Origin: Bacteroidales bacterium UBA3543
GTDB lineage: Bacteria > Bacteroidota > Bacteroidia > Bacteroidales > UBA932
Direction of reading: 5' to 3'
Assembly: GCA_002376715.1 (NCBI GenBank)
Contig: DFOK01000011.1
Span: 1 to 27,506 of the forward strand
Length of the DNA stretch: 27,506 nucleotides
Below the pieces are notes generated by a model. It ran no database searches, was not told where the DNA came from, and saw only the letters and a program-made list of their open reading frames with translations. The position numbers were made by a program, and so were the translations under genes. The first letter of the stretch is position 1, and every line of letters starts with the position of its first letter. This document shows, one piece after another, positions 1 through 8,357 of this stretch.

Positions 1-28
1 ACTACATACTACATACTACCCACTATAT
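1..28 (-). repeat. Start of a 7-bp tandem repeat at the 3' end of the membrane Fe-S gene
   Basis: Read on the minus strand, positions 28 to 1 form four heptads in one register: ATATAGT, GGGTAGT, then ATGTAGT twice. The third heptad (8-14) contains the stop codon TAG (9-11) of the upstream gene, so its last four residues (Val-Gly-Ser-Met) are encoded inside the repeat. The array is cut by the window edge and may continue. The same heptad, with TAG in the same place, occurs at the stop codon of the dipeptidase (11173-11179) and, with one change, of the amylase (25470-25476). Confidence 0.6.
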
Positions 29-1841
29 TCTCGGCGATTACCTGGGCAAAATCTACAACTTTAATTTCCGATTGTCTGCTGAAGGTCTTCATACAGAGCG
101 GGCATGCAGTCACAATCTTATCGGGGGAGTTGGCGGTAAGGTTGCGGATGGAATTTTCCGTGATGCGTCCTCTCTCTTCATGTGTAAGGGTCAGGCTGCC
201 AAGAGAACCGCCGCAACAGATGCTTTCTTTGCGTTCTTTTGCCGCCGGCACGAGGTTGGCAACCCTGGCCAGAGCCTTGCGGGGAGCCTCGTAGATACCA
301 CAACCACGACCGAGTTCACAGGGATCGTGATATACATAGTTAAGCTCCTGTTTTCTCAATTTTATTACTCCTTCAGCAGCCAGTTGTTCGAAATACTCGG
401 TATAGTGCATCACCTGCACCCCTTCCAGATCATAATCCTCTTTAAATATTCTGTAGCAGATTGCACAAGAGACCAACAGTATAGGGGCACCGCTCTCCCC
501 GATGATCTGCTTATTCTTCTCTATGAGTGCCTTTGCTTCTTCGGTGCGGCCGGTGAGCAGCAACGGTCTTCCGCAACATATTGTCCCTTGCTCATCCATC
601 AGCGTGAAATCTATCCCCGCCGTTGTGAGTACTTTCTGCACGGATTGAGAGACCATCGGTGTCAAAGAACTCATACAACCGGAATAGTAGAGCACTTTCT
701 CTCCGCCGACTGAGATTGCTGATGTCAATACTCCGTTAGGGATTTTATCAAGATAGCTGAAGTCGTGTTCTATATTGTAGGGCTGTTGTTGGCGTAGGGC
801 CAGACGAAGATCTATGGCTGATATGTTGATGGGGCAGAGTACTGAACACTTGCCACACATCAGGCACTTATCCGCAATTGCCAGCGCACGCGGCTCATTT
901 CTTCTTTTTACCTGACGTATGTAGTAGACAGTGGTATTCTTTAGTCCCGCTTTATCGACACTCATAGGGCAGGCATCCAGGCAAACTCCGCAGCTGGGGC
1001 AGGAGTAGAGTTCTGCCAAAGCGTAGCCTTTGCGCGGCCTGCGTACTCTGATACCCGCGTTTTTGAGTGGAATCAAGAGGAACTCCGCTGGAATATGCAT
1101 ATATCTGGTATATGGCAGCACTATCATAAAGGTGCCCAACGCTATCGAGTAGGCCCACCACGCAATCGTGAAATTCTCCGGTTTGCTGAGAATGCTGGCA
1201 AAAAGCCAATTGACAGGTACGGTTAGGAAACTGCCTCCACCCACACCTGCGGTAAATCCTTCGGCTATCAGCCTTAGTGGAAAAATAGCCCAGAGCGAAT
1301 AGAGGCCGACGCGATCCAGGAGAGTGAGCTTTGTAGTTCTACGCATTCCCATCAACTTGGAACGGAAACGTTTGATGATGGCCAGAATTATACCGCTGAG
1401 AACCACAAGCAGGAAAAAATCCATAAGGAAGAAGAGTAGCGAACCCTTGAGGGTTATACTCTCCACTGCCATAAAGTAGCGGAAAAATATGGGATAATAG
1501 AACAATCCACCCCTTTCGGGAATATATAGGAATGTTTCGATATGACCGATGACAATCAGCATGAACCAGCCGAAAGCGATACTGGAGTGCATATATCCCA
1601 GAACCTTGTTGCGTTTCCAGAGTTTTACGTGAAAAAGACAATCTCCAAACCAGTCGCGAACATTCTTTCCCATTATCACGGGATTGACCAAAGACTTATA
1701 AACTTTGATGCGATCTTTGCGCTCGAGTTGGACCATAATCTTGATGACTCCGATAATGCACCACAAGAGAACGAATATCATTCCCACCATGAATGGGAGA
1801 ACAAAATGGTCGTAACCCGATATGAATCTTTCCCTCATCAT
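9..1841 (-). CDS. Membrane-anchored Fe-S oxidoreductase (HdrE/NarI-like + ferredoxin + HdrD-like CCG domains)
   Basis: A 610-residue fusion likely to carry electrons between a quinone-facing membrane domain and iron-sulfur centres. Residues about 12-260 hold five or six hydrophobic segments with His at 85, 100 and 249, resembling the heme b membrane subunits HdrE and NarI. Two 4Fe-4S motifs follow (C281/284/287/291 and C326/329/332/336, each CxxCxxCxxxCP). Then come two intact CCG domains: C389, CC422-423, C459/C462; and C508, CC542-543, C580/C583. This combines what HdrE and HdrD do in methanogens, and the order resembles FadF-type proteins. ATG at 1841 lies 4 bp after the preceding stop, so it is the last gene of the hdr-like operon. 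Its stop lies in a 7-bp repeat. Domain assignment is firm; substrate is unknown. Confidence 0.88.
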   Translation of the reverse strand: MMRERFISGYDHFVLPFMVGMIFVLLWCIIGVIKIMVQLERKDRIKVYKSLVNPVIMGKNVRDWFGDCLFHVKLWKRNKVLGYMHSSIAFGWFMLIVIGHIETFLYIPERGGLFYYPIFFRYFMAVESITLKGSLLFFLMDFFLLVVLSGIILAIIKRFRSKLMGMRRTTKLTLLDRVGLYSLWAIFPLRLIAEGFTAGVGGGSFLTVPVNWLFASILSKPENFTIAWWAYSIALGTFMIVLPYTRYMHIPAEFLLIPLKNAGIRVRRPRKGYALAELYSCPSCGVCLDACPMSVDKAGLKNTTVYYIRQVKRRNEPRALAIADKCLMCGKCSVLCPINISAIDLRLALRQQQPYNIEHDFSYLDKIPNGVLTSAISVGGEKVLYYSGCMSSLTPMVSQSVQKVLTTAGIDFTLMDEQGTICCGRPLLLTGRTEEAKALIEKNKQIIGESGAPILLVSCAICYRIFKEDYDLEGVQVMHYTEYFEQLAAEGVIKLRKQELNYVYHDPCELGRGCGIYEAPRKALARVANLVPAAKERKESICCGGSLGSLTLTHEERGRITENSIRNLTANSPDKIVTACPLCMKTFSRQSEIKVVDFAQVIAENIVGSM

Positions 1842-1845
1842 AGTA

Positions 1846-2172
1846 TCAGATATTGTAAATCTTGCAAATGGAAAGAATCAGATGCCGGGTATTGATGCCT
1901 CTGGGGCAGACTATCTGGCATTTACCACAAAGCATGCAGGATTTGAGTTGTGGGAGCACATCTTCTTCGCATCCACGCTGAAGGCCGAGCAGCACCTTTC
2001 TCAGATTGAGATCAGTAAAAACACCCGCACTACAACTGGCAGCGCAAGATCCGCATGACATGCACTTAATGGCATCGGGTTCTGCAGCGCATAATTCATC
2101 AAATAGACTCATGTCTGCATCGTCGATTTCAATTGTCGAACTTGGTGTAAGACTATATCCGAAATCTATCAT
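1846..2172 (-). CDS. Small HdrC-like protein with two 4Fe-4S clusters
   Basis: A 108-residue protein carrying two ferredoxin motifs, C37/40/43/47 and C79/82/85/89. The spacing matches HdrC and the ferredoxin part of succinate-dehydrogenase-type or GlpC-type proteins. The first motif ends CSAG rather than CP, as in several HdrC relatives. It has no membrane segment or signal peptide. Its ATG overlaps the stop of the HdrA-like gene (ATGA, 2169-2172), which implies translational coupling, and it ends 4 bp before the membrane Fe-S gene. It probably passes electrons from the HdrA-like flavoprotein to the membrane subunit. This is the second HdrC-like protein in the cluster, so it is unlikely to be a duplicate with the same job. 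Confidence 0.85.
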   Translation of the reverse strand: MIDFGYSLTPSSTIEIDDADMSLFDELCAAEPDAIKCMSCGSCAASCSAGVFTDLNLRKVLLGLQRGCEEDVLPQLKSCMLCGKCQIVCPRGINTRHLILSICKIYNI

Positions 2173-3185
2173 TGAGCCTTTTGTTTGAAATAGTTATCAA
2201 TGGCCATAGCTGCCGCTCTGGCTTCGTTGAGAGTTTCCGGAATGGTCTTGGGACCTGTGGTAGCACCTGCAAAAAAGATCCCTTTGCTGTGGCTCTCGGT
2301 AGTTCTGAGAAGCATATCGCGTGGCATGAAAAACCCATCTTCTCCAACATGCACTCCGGTCATTGAGGCAATTTTGGGATTTTCAACGCAGGGGGACATA
2401 CCTGCCATAAGCACGAGCAGATCCATCGTAATACGTATAGGTTTGCCTACAAGAGTATCTTCCGCCTTTACGACAAGTCTTCCATCTATATTTTCTGATA
2501 CCTCTGAAACTCTTCCACGGACAAAGAGGATTCCATATTTACGTTGGGCGTTGAGATAAAGGTCTTCATATTTGCGGCCGAACATTCTCAAGTCCATATA
2601 GAAGCAGTAAACGGTAGCGTCAGGATAGAGTTCCTTCATCTCGCAAGCCTGCTTGATGGCTGTTGCACAGCATACCTTGGAGCACTGGCGATTGCCGGCT
2701 TTTTCATCTCTGGAGCCCACACAGTGAACAAATCCTATAACCTTGGGATCATTGATTCTTGGATCTTTTCCCGTATTGAAAAAATGCTCGAGATCAGCAT
2801 TTGTAATAACATGGTTATATATACCGTAGCCATATTCTTCTTTTTTTTCAGCAGGGAACATGGAAAATCCCGTTGCAAAAAGAATGGCATCCGCCTGTAC
2901 TGAAATGCCATTGGAAAAGATAGCCACGTAGAGGTCCTTGAGTTTGTTGATGGAGACGATATTGGTGTCGGTAAAGCAGTTGATTCCTTCCATATCGGAT
3001 GTCAGGGAAGTCAGAAGCTCCTCGGTTGACTCACCTTCGGGAAAGAGTTTGTGCCACTTTGCCAGATGGCCTCCGAGACGAGACTCTTTCTCTATGAGAA
3101 TCGGGGTGTGGCCGTAATCGCGTATTCTGCGAGCAGCTTCCATACCGGCAGGACCTGCGCCAATTATAAGTACATTTCGTTTCAT
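2169..3185 (-). CDS. hdrA: HdrA-like FAD oxidoreductase, compact form
   Basis: A 338-residue flavoprotein related to heterodisulfide reductase subunit A and QmoA. The FAD-binding GAGPAG is at residues 9-14, an E/K-rich strand follows, and a C-terminal 'FAGAT' segment near 305-309 is typical of the flavin fold. The HdrA-specific cluster ligands are present: C155 in CVGSRD, then C168, C172 and C173 in CSKVCC. Methanogen HdrA is about 650 residues and carries extra N- and C-terminal ferredoxin-type domains. Those are absent here, so this is a core-only HdrA. It lies 15 bp after the HdrB-like gene and overlaps the small Fe-S gene by ATGA. Whether this core can bifurcate electrons cannot be judged from sequence alone. 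Confidence 0.88.
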   Translation of the reverse strand: MKRNVLIIGAGPAGMEAARRIRDYGHTPILIEKESRLGGHLAKWHKLFPEGESTEELLTSLTSDMEGINCFTDTNIVSINKLKDLYVAIFSNGISVQADAILFATGFSMFPAEKKEEYGYGIYNHVITNADLEHFFNTGKDPRINDPKVIGFVHCVGSRDEKAGNRQCSKVCCATAIKQACEMKELYPDATVYCFYMDLRMFGRKYEDLYLNAQRKYGILFVRGRVSEVSENIDGRLVVKAEDTLVGKPIRITMDLLVLMAGMSPCVENPKIASMTGVHVGEDGFFMPRDMLLRTTESHSKGIFFAGATTGPKTIPETLNEARAAAMAIDNYFKQKAQ

Positions 3186-3200
3186 TTAGTCAGCTTTATA

Positions 3201-4271
3201 TCAACAACACTTGATGTTCATAGGAAATTCCGGCATCTTGAGGATTTTGCCTCCGCTACCTTTGTATTTATCTTGTTTGTTGTATTTAACACCCATTTTA
3301 TCCAGCAGGGGTTCAACTGCCACCTGATGCAGCTGAAGTCCAAGGTCCCAGGGGTCATATCCCAACACCAGACCGGCAACTTCCTCATAAGTGAATACGG
3401 GAATACCATATCCGTTCTCACCATAGGTCTTGCCCGTTTGTTCGGCTATCACATATTGCCATCTGTCCATGAAATAGGGGCATCCGGGGCAGTTGGTTAT
3501 GATCATATCCGGTTTGTAGGGCTCCATCGATTCAAACTTTTTGTGGGTGTTGGACATCGAGTAGCCGCGGTTGGCCTTAACCAGATACTGTCTGAAACCA
3601 AATCCGCAGCAATGTCTGCGTTCGGGATAATCTATCACTTCTCCTCCCCAGGAATCGATCATGCCGGCAAGAACATAGGGATATTCCGCTCCGCCTACTC
3701 CTTTGGAGGGAAACATCTTGGAATAATGGCATCCGATATGCTCCACAACTCTTAGCGGCTCACCTGTAAATTTGTTGACCAGACGGTGTTTTGCCCTGGC
3801 TGCTATCTCATTACGGAATTTATAAATGATGTCGCTGGCATGGGCCAGATATTCAGGTTTTGTCAATTCGCGTCTGCAGGACTTCCAGAGGTGTTCCCGA
3901 ATTTTGTCTTCAAGGTCAGGAAAAGTCCTCCAGTCCTCCAGTACTTCGGTGTAGAGACCAAATGAGGTGATGCAGGAACATACGTAGTTTTTGTAGCCAT
4001 GTTCGCCCATTAGAGCAAATTGTCGGGCTATAATTGTCATCATGGTCTCCTGCGGCAGAGCTTCGGCATGGTATGCAATGCCTCCGCAAGTGGTATGGTG
4101 CTCCGTCTCGAAGAAATCTTTGCCCAGTTTGTTACGGCATATGTCGAGAAACGCCACTTCCGAACCCGGAAAAAACCCCTGACGTATGCAACTTCTTACG
4201 TAAAACCAATGGTCATCAGGAATCTCTTTCTGATAATCCGACCATATTTTCTGTTTTCCCTGAAATATCAT
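3201..4271 (-). CDS. hdrB: HdrB-like CCG-domain protein
   Basis: A 356-residue protein of the HdrB/HdrD family, whose CCG domains (Cx31-39CCx35-38CxxC) hold noncubane 4Fe-4S clusters that reduce disulfides in methanogens. The second CCG domain is complete: C181, CC221-222 followed by G, and C261/C264 in CPGC. The first looks eroded: C28, then T61-C62-G63 where CCG is expected, then C98-S-C100 instead of CxxC. Thus one paired Cys is Thr. The longer N-terminus and middle (residues 100-180) differ from the ~300-residue methanogen HdrB. It sits between the HdrC-like gene (19 bp upstream) and HdrA-like gene. Family assignment is firm; the substrate is unknown. Confidence 0.87.
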   Translation of the reverse strand: MIFQGKQKIWSDYQKEIPDDHWFYVRSCIRQGFFPGSEVAFLDICRNKLGKDFFETEHHTTCGGIAYHAEALPQETMMTIIARQFALMGEHGYKNYVCSCITSFGLYTEVLEDWRTFPDLEDKIREHLWKSCRRELTKPEYLAHASDIIYKFRNEIAARAKHRLVNKFTGEPLRVVEHIGCHYSKMFPSKGVGGAEYPYVLAGMIDSWGGEVIDYPERRHCCGFGFRQYLVKANRGYSMSNTHKKFESMEPYKPDMIITNCPGCPYFMDRWQYVIAEQTGKTYGENGYGIPVFTYEEVAGLVLGYDPWDLGLQLHQVAVEPLLDKMGVKYNKQDKYKGSGGKILKMPEFPMNIKCC

Positions 4272-4289
4272 TTTGATGCTGTTTTAAAG

Positions 4290-4985
4290 TTAATGGTTGA
4301 GATGGTCCTTTTCGGTATCCTCAAATGCCTTCCTTTCATATTCATCATAGGGGATGCCCATCTCTTTTGCTTTAAGTTTAGATGCCTCTTCGATGATTTC
4401 CATACGGCGTGTAGCACCGGTCTCATCAAATATTGCCTTGAGTTCGGCGAGGGATTCGTCGGGGATCTTTCTAAGAATTCCGGGTCCTTCGCCGTCGAGA
4501 TTCGCCCCGAGACGTTCATAGACCTCCTCCATGTTTTCGTTTAGCCATTTGCCGGTCAGGCCATATTCCGGGTGATCTTTGTAGAGAAATGTGCGTGGAT
4601 AGACACAGTAGCCGTAGTTAAGGATATTGCTCTGCATACGGCGCGTGAGCGGGAGCATCTGTCGTCCCTTTTCGCTTTCCACAAAATAGCCCAAATCAAT
4701 GGAGAGCGATCTCAGCGCCATTACCACAAGGCCGGGAGCATTGCGCCTCGGACAACGTGTTACACACGACATACATTCGCCGCAGTACCAGATCTGTTCG
4801 CCTTTGAGCAGTTCTTCAATCTGAGCGTCATCCTGGCTCTGAACGATGTTGACTATGTTTTTTGGATTGTATTTGTAGAATTCGGCAGCAGGGCAGATGG
4901 CCGTACAGGTACCGCAGTTAATACAGGCTTTCAGTCCCTCTTTGATGCGATAATCCCGGATTAATTGTTCGTATAGTTTGCCCAT
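4290..4985 (-). CDS. hdrC: HdrC-like 4Fe-4S protein
   Basis: A 231-residue protein and first gene of the operon. Two classic 4Fe-4S motifs lie at C21/24/27/31 (ending in CPAAEF, typical for HdrC) and C68/71/74/78. The C-terminal half (residues about 90-231) is helical, charged and lacks cysteines; it is longer than in methanogen HdrC and may bind the other subunits. No membrane segments are visible. The ATG at 4983-4985 lies about 22 bp after a perfect -7 box on the minus strand (5007-5014), with no Shine-Dalgarno sequence. In the Hdr family this subunit relays electrons between HdrA and HdrB, and the gene order C-B-A here fits that. Confidence 0.88.
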   Translation of the reverse strand: MGKLYEQLIRDYRIKEGLKACINCGTCTAICPAAEFYKYNPKNIVNIVQSQDDAQIEELLKGEQIWYCGECMSCVTRCPRRNAPGLVVMALRSLSIDLGYFVESEKGRQMLPLTRRMQSNILNYGYCVYPRTFLYKDHPEYGLTGKWLNENMEEVYERLGANLDGEGPGILRKIPDESLAELKAIFDETGATRRMEIIEEASKLKAKEMGIPYDEYERKAFEDTEKDHLNH

Positions 4986-5006
4986 ACAATTTAAGTTTTA
5001 GTCGAA

Positions 5007-5014
5007 CAAAGTTA
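5007..5014 (-). promoter_or_regulatory. Predicted promoter -7 box of the hdr-like operon
   Basis: On the minus strand this octamer reads TAACTTTG, an exact match to the Bacteroidota -7 consensus TAnnTTTG. A TTTG lies 14 bp further upstream, closer than the usual ~19-21 bp for a -33 box, so the -33 element is uncertain. Transcription would begin about 15 nt before the hdrC-like ATG. The 144-bp gap between carB and hdrC (4986-5129) otherwise holds no gene; I saw only a weak 5-bp hairpin near 5112-5124. Confidence 0.5.
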
Positions 5015-5129
5015 ACAAAAAACCTATACAAACCACAGATTATGAAATAAATTGACAGAGGCTGTGTTGCCAAAAGTGAATCCGATTGACAAAGATCAGC
5101 CCAATATTACTAAGAAAAATTCTTGCCTG

Positions 5130-8100
5130 TTATGATGTATATTCGTCCCAACTCTTTATTTGGATCTCCTCAATGGGCAGATTGCAGAAAGAGATGATGA
5201 AAGCAGTAGCCAGTCGGGTATTGGTGATCAGCGGAATGTTGAAGTCTACTGCCGCGCGACGTATTTTATAACCGTTACTCAATTCTGATTCGGTAAGATT
5301 CTTGGGAATGTTGACCACAAAGTCTATCTCCTTGTTCTGAATCATCTCCAGTGCACTGCGCTCATTTCCGCTCTCACTAGGCCAGAGAACTCTGGTGACG
5401 GGAACATTATTTTGCACAAAGAATTTGTAGGTACCGTCTGTCGCAAAGAGCTTGTAGCCGTGTTGTACCAGCATACGGGATGCGCTAAGCATTTCGGCCT
5501 TTTGACGCGCGTCTCCTGTGGAGAGCAGGATGTTCTTTTTAGGAATGGTGTAACCAACGGAGAGCATCGATTTCAGTATCGCTTCGTTCGTGTCATCACC
5601 GATACAACCAACTTCACCTGTGGATGCCATATCTACGCCCAGCACGGGGTCAGCTTTCTGCAAACGTGAGAATGAAAATTGGGAGGCCTTGATACCGACA
5701 TAATCGAGGTCAAATGCACTCTTGGAGGGTGGTACGGGATTCTCTCCTACCATAACCCGCGTTGCAAGTTCAATAAAGTTGATCTTTAGAACTTTAGAAA
5801 CAAATGGGAAACTCCTCGATGCGCGGAGGTTACATTCAATTACCTTGATATCGTTCTCTTTTGCAAGAAACTGGATATTGAATGGACCGGAGATATTGAG
5901 TTCCGATGCAATAGTGCGGGCAATCTTCTTAATCCTTCTTGCAGTCTCTACATAGAGTTTCTGAGGAGGAAATTGTATGGTTGCATCACCGGAGTGTACT
6001 CCGGCAAATTCTATATGTTCTGATATTGCGTAGGCTATCACTTCGCCGCGATTGGCTACAGCATCAAATTCGATTTCCTTGGCATTTTCTATAAATTCGC
6101 TAACCACTACAGGATGCTTCTTGGAAACATTGGCTGCCAGGGAGAGGAATCTGTCCAGTTCACCTTCATTGGAGCAAACATTCATTGCCGCACCTGAAAG
6201 CACATAGGAGGGGCGCACAAGGACGGGGAATCCGACTGATTCCACAAATATGTGAATGTCGTCGAGGGTGGTCAGTTCCTGCCATTTAGGCTGGTCAACT
6301 TTGATGGAATCGAGCATTGAGGAGAATTTATGCCTGTCTTCGGCTCTATCAATGCTTGCTGCGGAGGTTCCCAGGATGTTGACGCCATTCTCGTCAAGAC
6401 GTAGGGCCAGATTGTTTGGAATCTGTCCTCCTACGGAGAGAATGATGCCGTGTGGTGATTCCAGTTCGTATATATCCAGTACCCTTTCGAATGTCAACTC
6501 GTCGAAATAGAGACGATCGCATATATCGTAGTCGGTAGAGACGGTTTCAGGATTATAATTGATCATAACGCCTCTCCAACCCAATTTACGGATAGTTTGG
6601 AGCGCATTTACGCTGCACCAGTCAAATTCTACAGAGCTGCCGATGCGGTAAGCGCCGGAACCGAGCACGATAATTGACCTGCGGTCATTCTTATATTCTA
6701 CATCATGTTCCTGCCCATTGTAGGTGAGGTAGAGATAGTTGCTCTGTGCCGGAAACTCGCCCGCCAGAGTATCGATTTGTTTTACATAGGGTACAATGCC
6801 GAGCGATTTGCGGTATTTGCGTATGCGAATAACCTGTTCTTCAGTATCCAACCTATCCTTGAATACAAGGCGGCCTATCTGAAAATCGGAAAAACCGAGT
6901 TGTTTGGCGAGTTTCAGGAGTTCCAAATCGACTTCCTCGGGTTTATTGGCCTTTTCCAACTCCTTGGACAATACAACTATGTTATATAACTTTTCAAGAA
7001 ACCATTTGTCGATTTTTGTAAGATCACATATCTCATCCACCGTATAACCCTTCTGGAATGCCTTGGATATGACAAAAATGCGGTTGTCTGTGGGTTCGCG
7101 CAATGCCTTGTCTATGTCCGGTACCACAATCTCCTTGTTGGCCACAAATCCATGAGCTCCCTGTCCGATCATTCGAAGACCCTTTTGAATCGCCTCTTCG
7201 AAATTTCGGCCTATGGCCATAACCTCCCCGACACTTTTCATACTGCTGCCAATCTCTCTCGAGACTCCGTGAAATTTGGAGAGGTCCCAGCGCGGGATTT
7301 TGCATATCACATAATCGAGAGCAGGCTCAAAAAATGCAGAGGTGGTACGGGTAACGGAATTTTTGAGCTCAAATAGTCCGTAGCCGAGGGCGAGCTTAGC
7401 CGCAACAGTGGCAAGGGGATAACCGGTGGCCTTGGAGGCCAGTGCGGAACTCCTTGAAAGACGTGCATTTATCTCTATGACGCGATAGTCGTAAGATTGA
7501 GTGTCGTATGCAAACTGAACATTGCACTCGCCGATTATACCGACGTGGCGCGCTATCTTTATTGCCAGCTCTTTGAGCATTGAAATGTCGTGATAGTCGA
7601 GAGTCTGACAAGGGGCCACCACAATGCTCTCTCCGGTATGGATGCCAAGCGGATCGAAATTCTCCATATTGGCGACGGTGATACAATTGTCGTATTTGTC
7701 GCGCACCACTTCATATTCTATCTCTTTCCAGCCTCTAAGCGATTTTTCCACCAGCACCTGTGGAGAGTAGGAAAATGACTTTTCCGCAAGGATATTGAGC
7801 TCCTCCTCATTCTCGCAGAATCCGCTGCCGAGTCCACCGAGCGCATACGCTGATCTGAGAATTACCGGATAACCGAGCTCGGCAGCCGCTTTGCGCGCAT
7901 CTTCGATATTCTCTACTGCATGGCTTTCGATTATCTTGATGCCGATTTCCTCCATCTTTTTGTTGAAGAGATTCCTGTCTTCAGTGTCGATTATTGTTTG
8001 GACGGGCGTGCCGAGTACCTTGATGCCATATTTCTCGAATACCCCTGCCTGGAAAAGTTTTACCCCGCAGTTGAGGGCAGTCTGTCCTCCGAATGCCAGC

Positions 8101-8357
8101 AAAATACCCTGGGGACGCTCTTTTTCTATTACCTTTTCCACAAAGTAAGGGGTAACGGGGAGAAAATAGATTTTGTCTGCAACAGCTTCGGATGTCTGCA
8201 CGGTAGCGATATTGGGGTTGATCAGGAGTGTATATATACCCTCTTCCTTCATTGCCTTGAGGGCCTGCGAGCCCGAATAGTCAAATTCGCCGGCTTCACC
8301 GATCTTAAGTGCGCCTGAACCCAGAAGGAGGACTTTCTTGATGCTTGTATCTATCAT
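5130..8357 (-). CDS. carB: Carbamoyl-phosphate synthase, large subunit
   Basis: A 1075-residue protein of the usual family length. It makes carbamoyl phosphate from bicarbonate, ammonia and two ATP for arginine and pyrimidine synthesis. It has two tandem ATP-grasp halves: residues about 1-400 and 550-930. Each opens with a dinucleotide-like strand ('VLLLGSGALKIGEAGEFDYS', then 'IIVLGSGAYRIGSSVEFDW') and has the 'EFDYSGSQA' type carboxyphosphate site. An oligomerisation region lies between them and an MGS-like allosteric domain occupies the last ~130 residues. Its ATG overlaps the carA stop (ATGA, 8354-8357), so the two subunits are translated together. Nothing in CarB looks impaired. Confidence 0.97.
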   Translation of the reverse strand: MIDTSIKKVLLLGSGALKIGEAGEFDYSGSQALKAMKEEGIYTLLINPNIATVQTSEAVADKIYFLPVTPYFVEKVIEKERPQGILLAFGGQTALNCGVKLFQAGVFEKYGIKVLGTPVQTIIDTEDRNLFNKKMEEIGIKIIESHAVENIEDARKAAAELGYPVILRSAYALGGLGSGFCENEEELNILAEKSFSYSPQVLVEKSLRGWKEIEYEVVRDKYDNCITVANMENFDPLGIHTGESIVVAPCQTLDYHDISMLKELAIKIARHVGIIGECNVQFAYDTQSYDYRVIEINARLSRSSALASKATGYPLATVAAKLALGYGLFELKNSVTRTTSAFFEPALDYVICKIPRWDLSKFHGVSREIGSSMKSVGEVMAIGRNFEEAIQKGLRMIGQGAHGFVANKEIVVPDIDKALREPTDNRIFVISKAFQKGYTVDEICDLTKIDKWFLEKLYNIVVLSKELEKANKPEEVDLELLKLAKQLGFSDFQIGRLVFKDRLDTEEQVIRIRKYRKSLGIVPYVKQIDTLAGEFPAQSNYLYLTYNGQEHDVEYKNDRRSIIVLGSGAYRIGSSVEFDWCSVNALQTIRKLGWRGVMINYNPETVSTDYDICDRLYFDELTFERVLDIYELESPHGIILSVGGQIPNNLALRLDENGVNILGTSAASIDRAEDRHKFSSMLDSIKVDQPKWQELTTLDDIHIFVESVGFPVLVRPSYVLSGAAMNVCSNEGELDRFLSLAANVSKKHPVVVSEFIENAKEIEFDAVANRGEVIAYAISEHIEFAGVHSGDATIQFPPQKLYVETARRIKKIARTIASELNISGPFNIQFLAKENDIKVIECNLRASRSFPFVSKVLKINFIELATRVMVGENPVPPSKSAFDLDYVGIKASQFSFSRLQKADPVLGVDMASTGEVGCIGDDTNEAILKSMLSVGYTIPKKNILLSTGDARQKAEMLSASRMLVQHGYKLFATDGTYKFFVQNNVPVTRVLWPSESGNERSALEMIQNKEIDFVVNIPKNLTESELSNGYKIRRAAVDFNIPLITNTRLATAFIISFCNLPIEEIQIKSWDEYTS

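Noticed and set aside
72..713. 213-codon plus-strand open frame opposite the membrane Fe-S gene
   Set aside because: It is antisense to the CCG-domain part of a well-supported gene and has no recognisable motif.
5112..5124. Possible terminator hairpin after carB
   Set aside because: Only a 5-bp A/T-rich stem with a 3-base loop, without a proper U-tract; too weak to call.
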